This document shows positions 17,718-28,414 of a stretch of DNA of 64,000 nt, piece after piece. The notes under the pieces are model-generated. The model saw only the letters and a list, made by a program, of their open reading frames with translations. It did no database searches and was not told the origin of the DNA. This DNA comes from VRUE01 sp963718775 (GTDB taxonomy: Bacteria; Actinomycetota; Thermoleophilia; Solirubrobacterales; 70-9). The stretch spans positions 1,364,001 to 1,428,000 of the forward strand of contig OY970377.1 in NCBI GenBank assembly GCA_963718775.1. The letters run 5' to 3'. Position numbers and translations under genes: made by a program. Positions within the stretch are counted from its first letter, which is position 1, and each line of letters starts with the position of its first letter.

Positions 17718-19157
17718 TTGACCGAGCGGGTGATCACCGACCGCGAGGGCCCGCGCGACGAATGCGGGGTGTTTGGCGTATACGCGCCCGGCCACGACGT
17801 CGCCCGGCTCGCCTACTTCAGCCTCTACGCGCTGCAGCACCGCGGCCAGGAGTCAGCCGGGATCGCCACCTGCGAGGGCGGCCACATCACCACCCTGCGC
17901 GACTCTGGCCTGGTCTCCCAGGTCTTCGACGAGGAGAAGCTGCGGGCGCTCGAGGGCGACATGGCGATCGGCCACGTGCGCTACTCGACCACCGGCGGCG
18001 GCTCCTGGGAGAACGCGCAACCGGTCTGGCGCGACGACGGCCGCGAGCTGGCCCTCGCCCACAACGGCAACCTGACCAACGCGGTCGAGCTCTGGGCTGA
18101 GCTGAAGGAGAAGGGGATCGCCTTCCGCGGCACCTCCGACTCGGAGATCATCGCGGCGCTGCTCTCCTCTCACGAGGGCAAGCTGATCGAGGACGCGGTC
18201 TGCGATGTGATGCCGCGTCTCGAGGGCGCCTTCTCGACCGTGGTGATGACCAAGCGGGCGATCGTCGCCTTCCGCGACCCGCACGGGGTGCGGCCGCTCT
18301 CGCTCGGCAAGCTCGACGATCGCTTCGTCGTCGCCTCGGAGAGCTGCGCCTTCGACATCATCGGCGCCAAGCTGATGCGCGAAGTGCACCCGGGCGAGAT
18401 GGTCTCGCTGACCGAGCGCGGCCTCGAGACCCGCCAGGTGGTCAAGGCCGAGCGGCCGGCGATGTGCGTCTTCGAGCACATCTACTTCTCCCGCCCCGAC
18501 AGCCGCCTCGAGGGCAAAGTGCTGCAGCAGGTGCGCGGCCGCATGGGCGAGATCCTCTACCGCCAGGCGCCGGTCGACGCCGACCTGGTGATCTCGGTGC
18601 CCGACTCCGGCAACCCGGCCGCCGCCGGCTTCGCCCGTGCCTCTGGGCTGCCCCGCGACGACGGCCTGATCAAGAACCGCTACGTGGCGCGGACCTTCAT
18701 CCAGCCCGGCCAGGAGCTGCGCAAGCACGGCCTGCGGCTCAAGTTCAATCCGCTGCCGGAGATCGTCGCCGGCAAGCGGCTGGTCGTCGTCGACGACTCG
18801 ATCGTGCGCGGCAACACGACGCGCCAGATCGTCGGCATGCTGCGCGACGCCGGCGCGGCCGAGGTGCACCTGCGGATCTCGGCGCCGCCGATCCGCAACC
18901 CCTGTTACTACGGCGTCGACATGTCGACCCGCGAGGAGATGATCGCCCACAAGCGCAGCGTTCAGGAGATCGCCGACGAGCTCGACGCCGACTCGCTCGC
19001 CTACCTCTCGCTCGACGGCGTCTACGAGGCGATCGGCACCCGGCCTGAGGACCACTGCGACGCCTGCTTCAGCGGGCGCTACCCGCTCGGCGACCCCGAG
19101 GAGGCGAACGGCAAGTTCGCCCTTGAGGATGTCGCTGTCGTTCCAGCCAGCCGTTAG
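17718..19157 (+). CDS. purF: Amidophosphoribosyltransferase
   Basis: PurF makes phosphoribosylamine from PRPP and glutamine, the first committed purine step. After a 15-residue propeptide, C16 in DECGVFGVY becomes the N-terminal nucleophile. Glutaminase motifs are GHVRYSTTGG and LAHNGNLTNA. The phosphoribosyltransferase PRPP loop is VVVDDSIVRGNTTRQ. Cysteines in AMCVFEHIYF and DHCDACFSGRYP suggest the Fe-S-containing Bacillus-type enzyme. Start is TTG. purM, the common neighbour, is absent. Confidence 0.96.
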   Translation: MTERVITDREGPRDECGVFGVYAPGHDVARLAYFSLYALQHRGQESAGIATCEGGHITTLRDSGLVSQVFDEEKLRALEGDMAIGHVRYSTTGGGSWENAQPVWRDDGRELALAHNGNLTNAVELWAELKEKGIAFRGTSDSEIIAALLSSHEGKLIEDAVCDVMPRLEGAFSTVVMTKRAIVAFRDPHGVRPLSLGKLDDRFVVASESCAFDIIGAKLMREVHPGEMVSLTERGLETRQVVKAERPAMCVFEHIYFSRPDSRLEGKVLQQVRGRMGEILYRQAPVDADLVISVPDSGNPAAAGFARASGLPRDDGLIKNRYVARTFIQPGQELRKHGLRLKFNPLPEIVAGKRLVVVDDSIVRGNTTRQIVGMLRDAGAAEVHLRISAPPIRNPCYYGVDMSTREEMIAHKRSVQEIADELDADSLAYLSLDGVYEAIGTRPEDHCDACFSGRYPLGDPEEANGKFALEDVAVVPASR

Positions 19158-19164
19158 CGGAGCG

Positions 19165-20124
19165 CTATGGCGTTAGATCGCTGACGATCTGGGCTGCGGG
19201 CCGGACGTCGTCGATGCGCGCCACCGTCTGACCCGCGTACAGCGGGCCGGCATCAAGGAGACCGGCAGGGCCGTCGTCAATGGGGCCCTGCGGCGAGAGC
19301 AGGCGGCTGCCGGGACGCTGCCTGAGCGCGATGCGGGTCTGGATCGAAGCCGGCATGTAGCGCGTGCCTGGGGCGATGAGCCGGTTGAGGGTGCGATTGA
19401 GGAGGGGCTCGCGGCGGTCGCCGCCGAGCCAGCGCTCAGTGGCCGCGTTGGCGACGACGCGATGCGGTGCCGGCCAGCCGGCGCCGAAGAGCTCGGTGAG
19501 GATCGTCTCCTTGGCGGCCAGCAATCGCCGCCTGTAATCGGGGTGAGCACGGCTCTCGTCGGAGAGCAGGAAGCGTGTTCCCGCGACGGCAGCGCTCGCA
19601 CCCGCCTCGAGGGCGCGTTGAACATCACCGCGCTCGGCGATCCCGCCGGCGAGCAGCAGCGGATACTCGGGCGGCAGGACCGCCTTGACCCGATCAAGCA
19701 GCTCCAAGGCGGCAACGCTGCCGCGCACGTGGCCACCTGCTTCGACGCCCTGGACGATGACCGCGTCGGCGCCCGCCGCGTAGGCGGCCTGGGCCTCCGC
19801 AACCGAGCCGCATTGGTGGATCCAAGTCCCCGGCACACGCCGCTTCGGCCGACCCCAGAAGGTGACGACTACATCGGCCTTGGCCGCCAGCTCGAACCAA
19901 CCGCGCCGCGCGAAGGGCAACAGCAGGTTGACCGCGATCGGCCGGTCGGTCAGCTCGCGCGCCCGGGCCAGCTCACGCTCGATCGCCATCTCCCCGTTGA
20001 CCGCGATCGTCCCCAACCCACCGGCCTCGGAAACCGCGGCGGCCAGCTCGTGGCGGCTGATGCCACCGCCCATCCCGGCTTGCACCACCGGGGTCTCAAT
20101 GCCAACGCGCTCGAGAAAGGTCAT
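19165..20124 (-). CDS. Nitronate monooxygenase family protein
   Basis: The 319-residue protein has the FMN-dependent TIM-barrel pattern of nitronate monooxygenases: ETPVVQAGMGGGISRHELA at the N-terminus, VIVQGVEAGGH, LLLAGGIAERGDVQ, and AVAGTRFLLSDES for phosphate binding. Such enzymes oxidise alkyl nitronates such as propionate 3-nitronate. It is convergent with purF (7 bp apart) and divergent from purN. Confidence 0.88.
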   Translation of the reverse strand: MTFLERVGIETPVVQAGMGGGISRHELAAAVSEAGGLGTIAVNGEMAIERELARARELTDRPIAVNLLLPFARRGWFELAAKADVVVTFWGRPKRRVPGTWIHQCGSVAEAQAAYAAGADAVIVQGVEAGGHVRGSVAALELLDRVKAVLPPEYPLLLAGGIAERGDVQRALEAGASAAVAGTRFLLSDESRAHPDYRRRLLAAKETILTELFGAGWPAPHRVVANAATERWLGGDRREPLLNRTLNRLIAPGTRYMPASIQTRIALRQRPGSRLLSPQGPIDDGPAGLLDAGPLYAGQTVARIDDVRPAAQIVSDLTP

Positions 20125-20153
20125 GCGCCGATCCTAGACCCGCCTCCCTATCC

Positions 20154-20204
20154 CGAACTGCATCAAATTTCCGGCCTACCAGACCGGAAATTTGATGCAG
20201 TTCG
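20154..20204. repeat. Perfect 21-bp inverted repeat
   Basis: The left arm (20154-20174) and right arm (20184-20204) are exact reverse complements around a 9-base loop. The arm contains CATCAAATTTCCGG and is AT-rich compared with the surroundings. It lies between divergent genes (nitronate monooxygenase and purN), where a terminator is not expected. It may be a regulator site or an inserted palindrome. Confidence 0.85.
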
Positions 20205-20250
20205 CTTGGGGGGCGCGGCGGTGGCCGGTTGGCTGCGCGAAGATGCCGCC

Positions 20251-20860
20251 GTGAGCAGCTTCCGCATCGTCGTCCTGGCCTCCGGCAGCGGCACCAACCT
20301 GCAGGCGATCCTCGACAGGCTGCACGGCCGCGAGGGGATCGAGGTGGTCGGAGTCGGCTCCGACAAGCCCGCCGCCCGGGCACTGGAGCGGGCGCGCGAG
20401 GCAGGCGTGGAGACCGGCGTCTTCGCGCGTGCCGAGTTCGCCGACCGCGAGGCGCGCGACGCGGCGATGGCCGAGTGGATCGAGTCGCGGGGCACCGACC
20501 TCGTCGTCCTCGCCGGCTACATGCAGCTGCTCAGCGAGCCCTTCATCGCCCGCTTCCGCGATCGTGTCATCAACATCCACCCGGCTCTCCTCCCCGCCTT
20601 CCCCGGCCTCGACGCGATCGGCCAGGCGCTTGCGGCCGGGGTCGAGACGACCGGGGTCAGCGTCCACTTCGTCGACGAGGGAGTCGACACCGGCCCGGTG
20701 CTGCTGCAACGCGAGGTCGCCGTGCCCGCCGGCCGCGACCGAGCGGCGCTCGAGGAGGCGATCCACGCCATCGAGCACGAGCTCTACCCGGAGGCGATCC
20801 GCATGATCGCGGCGGGCAGGGTTAGGATCGACGCGAGCGACCCTCGCCGGGTCGTGATCG

Positions 20861-20868
<8 letters not shown>
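20251..20868 (+). CDS. purN: Phosphoribosylglycinamide formyltransferase
   Basis: PurN transfers a formyl group from 10-formyl-THF to GAR. Signatures are VLASGSGTNLQAI, VVLAGYMQLLS, and INIHPALLPAFPGL with the catalytic His, then the HFVDEGVDTGPVLLQ active-site loop. GTG 20251 gives the standard start SSFRIVVLASG. GTG 20221 would add ten residues. The purH ATG lies inside its last codons. Confidence 0.95.
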
Positions 20869-22477
<1,609 letters not shown>

Positions 22478-22498
22478 TCCGAGGCCCGAATCGAGGGG

Positions 22499-23203
22499 CT
22501 AGCTGGCGCTGCCGTGGAGCTGCTTCTGCATCTCCGTGGCCTTGTTCACGTAGCCGCAGATTTCACCGACCGTGTCGGCGGTGACCAACAACTCCATGTC
22601 CGGGGGAGCGATCAGGCCGGTCTCGCGAAGGCCTTCGTCGATCCAGTCGAGCAGCGGTTCCCAGTGCTTGGTGTCGACGAGGATCGTCGGGAACAGCTGG
22701 ATGCGGTGGGTCTGCATCAGGGTCAGGCCCTCGAAGAGCTCGTCGAGCGTGCCGAAGCCGCCGGGGAAGATGACGAAGGCGCGGGCGTAGCGCACGAACA
22801 TCAGCTTGCGGGCAAAGAAGTAGTGGAACTCGAGGCCGCGGTTGACGAAGCGGTTGGTCTCCTGCTCCATCGGCAGTTCGATGTTTAGGCCGACGGAGAG
22901 ACCGCCGGCCTCCGCGGCGCCGCGGTTGGCCGCCTCCATCAGACCAGGGCCGCCGCCGGTGATGACGGTGAACCCGTCGCGGGAGAGGCAGGCCGCGGTC
23001 TCGCGGCAGAGCTCGTACCAGCGGTGCCCCTCCTCGATTCGGGCCGAGCCGAAGATCGAGACGCCGTCGTCGACGTCGCGGAGCGCGTCGAATCCCCGGT
23101 CGACCTCGGCTTTGATTCGCTCGAGCCGCTGGTCGTCGCGCGCCTCCTCGAGATCGAAAGGAGAGCGGAGTAGCTCCTCGTCGCGCTTCGCTCCAGTCGC
23201 CAT
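22499..23203 (-). CDS. LOG-family protein (TIGR00730-type)
   Basis: The LOG (Lonely Guy) fold is shown by TGGGPGLMEAANRGAAEAGG and FPGGFGTLDELFEGLT, the PGGxGTxxE nucleotide-5'-monophosphate binding motif. Members release bases from nucleoside monophosphates, including cytokinin precursors, or bind nucleotides. The roughly 50-residue N-terminal extension is typical of the longer bacterial type. It is convergent with purH. Confidence 0.88.
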   Translation of the reverse strand: MATGAKRDEELLRSPFDLEEARDDQRLERIKAEVDRGFDALRDVDDGVSIFGSARIEEGHRWYELCRETAACLSRDGFTVITGGGPGLMEAANRGAAEAGGLSVGLNIELPMEQETNRFVNRGLEFHYFFARKLMFVRYARAFVIFPGGFGTLDELFEGLTLMQTHRIQLFPTILVDTKHWEPLLDWIDEGLRETGLIAPPDMELLVTADTVGEICGYVNKATEMQKQLHGSAS

Positions 23204-23235
23204 ACGCTCTCCCTACCCGCTGCCGGAAACGAGAG

Positions 23236-23309
23236 TGCCCCCGACCGGATTCGAACCGGCGCCGCGCGGCTTAAAAGGCCGCCGCTCTAACCAACTGAGC
23301 TACAGGGGC
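23236..23309 (-). tRNA. tRNA-Lys (anticodon TTT)
   Basis: The 74-base gene folds into a full cloverleaf: acceptor GCCCCTG with CGGGGGC, D arm GCTC/GAGC, anticodon stem GCGGC/GCCGC with loop CTTTTAA, and T loop TTCGAAT. CCA is not encoded. Its 5' half (23269-23309) is the left attachment core of an integrative element, so bases from the anticodon loop to the 5' end are now element-derived or restored. Confidence 0.95.
23269..23309. repeat. Attachment site copy (attL, tRNA side)
   Basis: 41 bp identical to 31802-31842. It spans the anticodon loop to the 5' end of tRNA-Lys and also encodes the last residues of the integrase. Confidence 0.88.
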
Positions 23310-24551
23310 AGGAGTCGGGGATTCGGCTCTAGTGGCTGTTTCCCCCGCCTTGCTGCCTACCAGGGTAGAGCCTTGGGCCGGGTCCGCGTCGGCTTCGCTG
23401 CCCATTGCTGCCCATTCAATCGCCGCGTCGAAGGCTTCAAGGTGCGCGCCAGACAGCCTCTCGCGCCGTCTAACCGCCTTCGCGTAGACCTTGATCGGGA
23501 AGTTGGGATCGGCCCATCCACCCTGCTGGGCTACGTAGACGGGATCGTCGCCGCAGGCGTAGCGCAGGGAGGCGTAGGTGCGCCGGAGCGAATGCGGAGA
23601 AACCCGCTCGCTCAGCGGCGCAATCCCTGCCGCTTCTAGCTTCGGGTTCGCCTTCTTGATCGCTGACTTGAGCCGCCGCCCAACGTTGTCCGAAGTCTGC
23701 CGCGTACCGCGCCTGCCGACGAAGACCGGGGCGTCAGGGGTGGTGTGCAGGCTGGTCGCCGCGAGAGTCCATAGCTCGGTCACCAAGCCAGACGGCATAT
23801 CGACCTCCCGCCGCCCCGCTGCCGTCTTCGAGTCCTGCACGGTGAGAGTGCCCGTAGCAAGGTCGAGGTCTTCCCAGTTGAGCGCGCAAAGCTCCCCGAT
23901 CCGCAAGCCCGCCCCTGCCAAGGTCGCGAGGATCGCACGATGACCTCTCGGGGCTGCATCGAGCAGCTCCGTCAACTGCTCCGGCTCAACCCACGTTCGG
24001 CGCGGCGCGTCTTCCTTGACCCGCCGCCGTCCGCCCTTGGACGCGGCCGGGTTGGTTGGCAGGTGTCCATAGTCAACGGCAACGTCAAGAATCTGAGAGA
24101 GGCGCTTGAGCGTCTTGTTGATCTGCGCCGATGCCAGCTTTCCCTCTCGCACCTTCGCCGTCTTGTAGCGGTCCACCTCGGCAACGGTTATCTCGGGGAC
24201 GAAGTGCCCTTTGAAGAAGGGCAGCAAGTGGTAGCTCAAGGCCCACTCGTAGTCCTTGATCGTGCGGGGTCGAAGCTCGGCGCGTCGAGCATCCAACCAC
24301 TCGGAAGCGAAGGCATGGAAGCTCGGTACGTCCTCCGGAGCCTCGACCAGCGCGGGTTTGTGCGGCTGCCAGATGCCGCGCTCAACGTCCGCCAGGACGT
24401 GCCGCAGGTGTTCTTCCGCTTTCTGCCAGTTCCAGCCTTCCTCCGTGGTGCCGAGCGTGACCAGGCGGCGGTTACCGTAGGCCCGGAAGCGGATTGCCCA
24501 CCCCCGGCCATCCTTCGGCTCGATCACGCTGCCCGTTGCTTTCCTTGCCAT
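23271..24551 (-). CDS. int: Tyrosine integrase of element 1
   Basis: This 426-residue recombinase has an N-terminal arm-binding part (AIRFRAYGNRRLVTLG), a core-binding SAM-like domain, and a catalytic domain with R in GAGLRIGELCALNW, HxxR in SPHSLRRTYASL and the nucleophile Y in NFPIKVYAKA. The usual second His is W in QQGGWADPN. ATG 24551 has GGAGG 8 bases upstream. The last residues APVAQLVRAAAF are encoded by the tRNA-Lys gene read in the same direction, and the TAA stop lies in the anticodon loop. Confidence 0.93.
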   Translation of the reverse strand: MARKATGSVIEPKDGRGWAIRFRAYGNRRLVTLGTTEEGWNWQKAEEHLRHVLADVERGIWQPHKPALVEAPEDVPSFHAFASEWLDARRAELRPRTIKDYEWALSYHLLPFFKGHFVPEITVAEVDRYKTAKVREGKLASAQINKTLKRLSQILDVAVDYGHLPTNPAASKGGRRRVKEDAPRRTWVEPEQLTELLDAAPRGHRAILATLAGAGLRIGELCALNWEDLDLATGTLTVQDSKTAAGRREVDMPSGLVTELWTLAATSLHTTPDAPVFVGRRGTRQTSDNVGRRLKSAIKKANPKLEAAGIAPLSERVSPHSLRRTYASLRYACGDDPVYVAQQGGWADPNFPIKVYAKAVRRRERLSGAHLEAFDAAIEWAAMGSEADADPAQGSTLVGSKAGETATRAESPTPAPVAQLVRAAAF

Positions 24552-24750
24552 CGTCCTACCTCCGCTAGATCGGACCCCCAGCGGCGCGTAAGCGCCGCCA
24601 GGGGTTGGCTTAGGGGTCGGCACTCGCGTAGCCTGTCCCGTGCGCCCGGCCTCGGTAGCACTGAGCCGGACGCCACGGGGCCGGTGTTCACAGCACGCGG
24701 CCCCATTTATGTCGGCCGGACCTTACACCATTACCCGGCCCATTCAAGGG

Positions 24751-24767
24751 CCTATTCGTTGAATAGG
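24751..24767. promoter_or_regulatory. Operator-like palindrome upstream of int
   Basis: CCTATTC (24751-24757) and GAATAGG (24761-24767) form an inverted repeat with a 3-base centre, in the 237-bp space between the excisionase-like gene and int. The local sequence is AT-rich. It may bind the excisionase or repressor and control int. Confidence 0.4.
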
Positions 24768-24788
24768 TAAGGGTGAAAATCACGTCGC

Positions 24789-25130
24789 CTAAGCCCCCGG
24801 AGTGTCACCTTTGATCGGCAGTAGCATCGCCGTACTCGGCCGACGAACGGCACTTCGATTCTCTCGTTGAGGCTCCGAACTCTGGATCGAACCGAACCGT
24901 TCAGTTACCTTCTTTACGTCGAACTTCAAACGTGGGCGCGAACCCTTCCCAAGCCGAACCGCTCCTAACTCGTCTGCGTGTTCATACACATAGTCACGAC
25001 TAACATCGAACCTGCGTGCCACCTCGGCGGCGTCGATGAACTGAACAGCCTCGGGGGCGCGAACCAACTCCGCTACCCGCTGCGCGATGGCCTCGATGCT
25101 CTCCGGCGCAAGCTGCAAGGGGGTGGTCAT
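24789..25130 (-). CDS. Excisionase-like helix-turn-helix protein
   Basis: The 113-residue protein has a MerR/excisionase-like winged helix near residues 30-75: FIDAAEVARRFDVSRDYVYE followed by GAVRLGKGSRPRLKFD. The tail is polar. It lies between int and the RepA-like gene and overlaps the latter by 4 bases (ATGA). The position suggests it directs excision or regulates int. Confidence 0.75.
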   Translation of the reverse strand: MTTPLQLAPESIEAIAQRVAELVRAPEAVQFIDAAEVARRFDVSRDYVYEHADELGAVRLGKGSRPRLKFDVKKVTERFGSIQSSEPQRENRSAVRRPSTAMLLPIKGDTPGA

Positions 25131-26302
25131 GCACCCGTTCCCTCGCTGCCGTCCCCTTCGGAGTCAGGGCCGGGTTTGCTGCCGACTAATTCCGCTTGGC
25201 TTGACGAAGGGGACGAAGGGGACGACTCCGGAGGCACAGAGGGCGTCTCCTTCGCAGCGTCCCCTTCGGGCACCCTCCATACCCAGCGGCCTTGAAACGC
25301 CTCCTTCTCAGATCGAATGTGGAGTATTCGCTTGGCACGCTTGAGCGAGCCGGGACCGATCCCGGCTGCCCTCGCCGCTTCCTGAATCTCCTTCGCGGGC
25401 CTCTCTCCCTCGGCGAGTTCCACACGCAAGAACTCGACTGCCTCGTCACGTTCGGCCCTCGCATCCTCATCACCCGCACCAAGCAAAGCTGCCCCATCGG
25501 CCGGTGATTCCCCAATGGGGATGATTCGCGCCGTATCGGTGGTTTCACCGTTATCGACTGGAACGGTTAGTGACTCGATTTCGTACAGCAGCGACGCTGG
25601 TTCAGGCCCAAGGTTCGATGAAGTGTTGGCGAGTACCCGCTGGTGATCCTTTTCTTTCTCGGGGTCATCTGGATTGCGGTCGAGCAACATCGACGCGCGC
25701 ATAACCTGAGTGAAGGCGGCTGACGCCTCATGCCGTAGGAACGCATCCGTAGACGATGACTTGTTGAGGTGAATGATGGCGAGGATCGCGCAGCCGTAGG
25801 ACCGCGCAATCTCGTTGAGCGTTCCGAGCGCTTGCCGTACATCTTGAGACTTGTGGCTGTCCGCGCGGCCATCGACAAACTCAATCAGCGGGTCAATGAC
25901 AACCAGGGCAGCGTTGGTCTCAGCGATCCGCTTGCCAAGCTCCTGCGCGTCTTGAGGAACCCGGAAGGGAACTGATTCCTCCGGAGTCCCCATCGTGAAG
26001 ACTGACACTCGCGCGAGGTCAGCTCCTGCCGCGATCAGTCGGGGCTTGAGCGTATCCCCCGGCTCATCCTCGGTGGTAACAACGATGACGTATCGGGGTT
26101 CCGCAAGGTCACCGTCAAGCTCGCCTCTGGTCACCTTGGCGATGAGGTACGACCATAGAAGTCCCTTCCCGACCTTCGGCCTTCCGGCAAGTCCGGTGAT
26201 CTTGCCGAGCGCGATCCGATAGAGCCACAGCCATTTGATCGGCCGCGCTTCGATTTCCTCAAAGGTGCGGAGGGTCGAAGTTGGCTTCTTGCTCCTAGGC
26301 AT
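25127..26302 (-). CDS. RepA-like AAA/RecA-fold ATPase
   Basis: This 391-residue protein contains a Walker A GRPKVGKGLLWS near residue 41, Walker B ALVVIDPLIEF near 131 and IIHLNKSSSTDAF, which resembles the RepA hexameric helicase/AAA_25 group of plasmids and phage satellites. A C-terminal winged-helix-like segment (PAKEIQEAARAAGIGPGSLKRA) and a low-complexity proline/serine tail follow. It may unwind the element's origin during autonomous replication. Overlaps the excisionase gene by 4 bases. Confidence 0.82.
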   Translation of the reverse strand: MPRSKKPTSTLRTFEEIEARPIKWLWLYRIALGKITGLAGRPKVGKGLLWSYLIAKVTRGELDGDLAEPRYVIVVTTEDEPGDTLKPRLIAAGADLARVSVFTMGTPEESVPFRVPQDAQELGKRIAETNAALVVIDPLIEFVDGRADSHKSQDVRQALGTLNEIARSYGCAILAIIHLNKSSSTDAFLRHEASAAFTQVMRASMLLDRNPDDPEKEKDHQRVLANTSSNLGPEPASLLYEIESLTVPVDNGETTDTARIIPIGESPADGAALLGAGDEDARAERDEAVEFLRVELAEGERPAKEIQEAARAAGIGPGSLKRAKRILHIRSEKEAFQGRWVWRVPEGDAAKETPSVPPESSPSSPSSSQAELVGSKPGPDSEGDGSEGTGA

Positions 26303-26332
26303 CGGGCCGACCTTCCCGACGCGGGGGTACTG

Positions 26333-26563
26333 CTACAGGTTCACCATCACCATCCGGGTCGTCCGGGGGCGAGCCGCGCCCAGATCGAGACCGGCCACGC
26401 GAGGAAGCGCGGCGACGTGCGGCAGGCGCTCGGCGGTGACGGTGCTGCGGTGCTGGGCAATGCATTCGGCGGCTGCGCGCGTTGGAAACTCGGAAGCGAA
26501 GATCCACCTCACACAGATGCCCTGACGCCTCCCGTGCATGACGTTCCGCCCGGCGAAATGCAT
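26333..26563 (-). CDS. Possible small protein upstream of the RepA-like gene
   Basis: A 76-codon frame begins at ATG 26563 after GGAGCTAG, in the same direction as the RepA-like gene 30 bp downstream. The sequence GICVRWIFASEFPTRAAAE looks protein-like, but the second half is unremarkable. Frames overlap on both strands here, so coding is uncertain. Confidence 0.3.
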   Translation of the reverse strand: MHFAGRNVMHGRRQGICVRWIFASEFPTRAAAECIAQHRSTVTAERLPHVAALPRVAGLDLGAARPRTTRMVMVNL

Positions 26564-26589
26564 CTAGCTCCCCGGCGTCTTCTCCCTGA

Positions 26590-26847
26590 TTGGCCTTCAC
26601 CATCAAGGCAAGCATCCAAGACGTGTGGATGGAGGCGATCAACTCCGAATCAACCCGAGCGATCCGCCGTCTTGATTTGCGACCTATTCGTGAATCGTGC
26701 TTCGCTGACATTGTGAACTTTCAGGTTGACGATGCACTGTTCCTGATCGACGGTAGGAAGATCGCCGGACGGAAACACACAGGCCGCCCCGGAGGACGAC
26801 GTCTGTTGAACAGTGCGAGCCTGAAAGCTCTAACTGGAGTTTGGTGA
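26590..26847 (+). CDS. Possible small protein, element 1
   Basis: An 85-codon frame starts with TTG at 26590. Internal sequence such as FADIVNFQVDDALFLIDGRK reads like a folded protein and the region has lower GC than its surroundings. There is no convincing ribosome-binding site, and minus-strand frames overlap. Between 26303 and 27028 nothing else is supported. Confidence 0.3.
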   Translation: MAFTIKASIQDVWMEAINSESTRAIRRLDLRPIRESCFADIVNFQVDDALFLIDGRKIAGRKHTGRPGGRRLLNSASLKALTGVW

Positions 26848-27028
26848 TTTCACCGGACAGATCGGCCGCTTCACTCCGTTGTTGCGGAATTAGCTCTGGG
26901 GCTGGGTTTCCGGTCGATTTCGGGTGGGGCTGGTCCTCCTAGGACTCTCCTGGCGTTACGCATGGCTGTTTGGGCGCAAGGGCGGGTGCTGCAACCTCTC
27001 CGCGTGCGCGTAAGTGCGGTGTCTGGGC

Positions 27029-27265
27029 CTAGCTGGCGCTGCGTTCGGCCTTGCGAAACAGATCGGCCAGCGAGATTTCCAGGGCGTCCGCCAGCTTGGC
27101 GATGGCGGCGACACTGGGGCTTCGCTCGCCGCGCTCAATCCCGCCGATGTAGTTCCGGTGGACCCCGGTTTCAAGGCTCAGCGTCTCTTGCGACACGCCG
27201 CGTTTCGAGCGGGCCGCGTGTAGCGCCTCTCCAAGCCCCTGCAAGACACGATCAGGCTGCGTCAC
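27029..27265 (-). CDS. XRE-family repressor
   Basis: This 78-residue Cro/CI-type protein has the classic helix-turn-helix KRGVSQETLSLETGVHRNYI then GIERGERSPSVAAIAKLADA. It is divergent from the DUF2510 gene at 27380, leaving a 114-bp space suited to an operator. It probably keeps element 1 quiescent. Confidence 0.88.
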   Translation of the reverse strand: MTQPDRVLQGLGEALHAARSKRGVSQETLSLETGVHRNYIGGIERGERSPSVAAIAKLADALEISLADLFRKAERSAS

Positions 27266-27379
27266 GACCGCTGACGGTTTCAGCCCAGGCGGAATAGCTC
27301 TACAGCCTGAGCGTGTTCCTGCCGATACGGTCCCGCACCGAGTTCACGACCCCAGGCGCACCGAAAGGAGACCTCCCGA

Positions 27380-28363
27380 GTGGCATCGTCAGCCCCGCCC
27401 CCACGGCAGCCGCCGGCCGGTTGGTATCCAGACCCCAATGGATCGGGACTGCGCTGGTGGGACGGCGAGCAGTGGACTGAGAGCGTCAGCGACCCCCAAC
27501 CCCCGGCCGAGAGCCAGCCGCCGCTCGGCAGGCCCGAGGACGATCAGACGCGCGCCGACGACCCCACGGCCAGTGGATCGGGGGGTCGCGCTCGCGCCGT
27601 CCTTCTGATCGTGGCGGGGTTCGTCGTAGTCGCCGGGATCGTACTCGCCGCCAAGTCGATATCCAGCGGCGACGGAGGCGCGGCCTACGCCGAATGCAAC
27701 CGCGACGTGCAGCCGGTCTTCTCAGCGATGCAAGACCTTGGAAGCCACCTTGACGTTGGCGTCGTCCAGCGGGACTACGCGGCGGAAGTGGGAGACGTGA
27801 ACGCGACCTATGACCGGCTCGAAGCGAAGCACCCCGCCACCCCATGCCAGCCGGTGGTGCGGGCGCTGGGCGAAGCAATGGACGCCTACAGCGAAGCATC
27901 GAGCGAATGGAACGAATGCATCTTCTCCGAAGAAGAAGAATGCGCGGAAGTCAGCGTGCCGGAATTCTGGGCAGAGGCGAGGGTGGCGATCGCCAAGGGA
28001 AAGAAGCTCTTGAACTCGCTCGCGGATGGACCCGACGCGGTAGCCGCCGCCGCTGCCGACGAGGCTCAGGCAGCGGCCGATGAACTGGCGGAGCAGCAGC
28101 TTTTCACGGCGGAGGTCGTTATCGAGACGTACTCAGTCGATCATGGCGGCTCGTACGCGGATGCCACGGTGGCGAGCCTCCAGCACATCGAGCCGACCGT
28201 CCCCGACAACTTGGAGGTCGAATCCACGTCGAGCACCTACACGATCTCCGTCCCCTCAGAAGGCGGCAACTGGTTCGCGATCTCCAACGAAGAAGGGCCA
28301 CTGAGCTACACCTGCGGCGAGCAGGGCAAGGGAGCCTGTCCCACCAGCGGAGAATGGGAATAG
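27380..28363 (+). CDS. DUF2510 membrane protein with pilin-like tail
   Basis: GTG at 27380 follows AAAGGAGA. The N-terminus carries a DUF2510 module (PPAGWYPDPNGSGLRWWDG), then a proline-rich linker and one membrane segment (RAVLLIVAGFVVVAGIVLAA near residue 70). The extracytoplasmic part has paired cysteines, and its C-terminal 90 residues (ETYSVDHGGSYADATVASLQ) resemble the globular domain of pilin-like secreted proteins. The role in a mobile element is unknown; it could alter the cell surface. Confidence 0.75.
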   Translation: MASSAPPPRQPPAGWYPDPNGSGLRWWDGEQWTESVSDPQPPAESQPPLGRPEDDQTRADDPTASGSGGRARAVLLIVAGFVVVAGIVLAAKSISSGDGGAAYAECNRDVQPVFSAMQDLGSHLDVGVVQRDYAAEVGDVNATYDRLEAKHPATPCQPVVRALGEAMDAYSEASSEWNECIFSEEEECAEVSVPEFWAEARVAIAKGKKLLNSLADGPDAVAAAAADEAQAAADELAEQQLFTAEVVIETYSVDHGGSYADATVASLQHIEPTVPDNLEVESTSSTYTISVPSEGGNWFAISNEEGPLSYTCGEQGKGACPTSGEWE

Positions 28364-28414
28364 TGGGCCGGTCCCGGCCCTCAGCCAAGACGACCCAGGA
28401 CCGGCCCGGATCGC

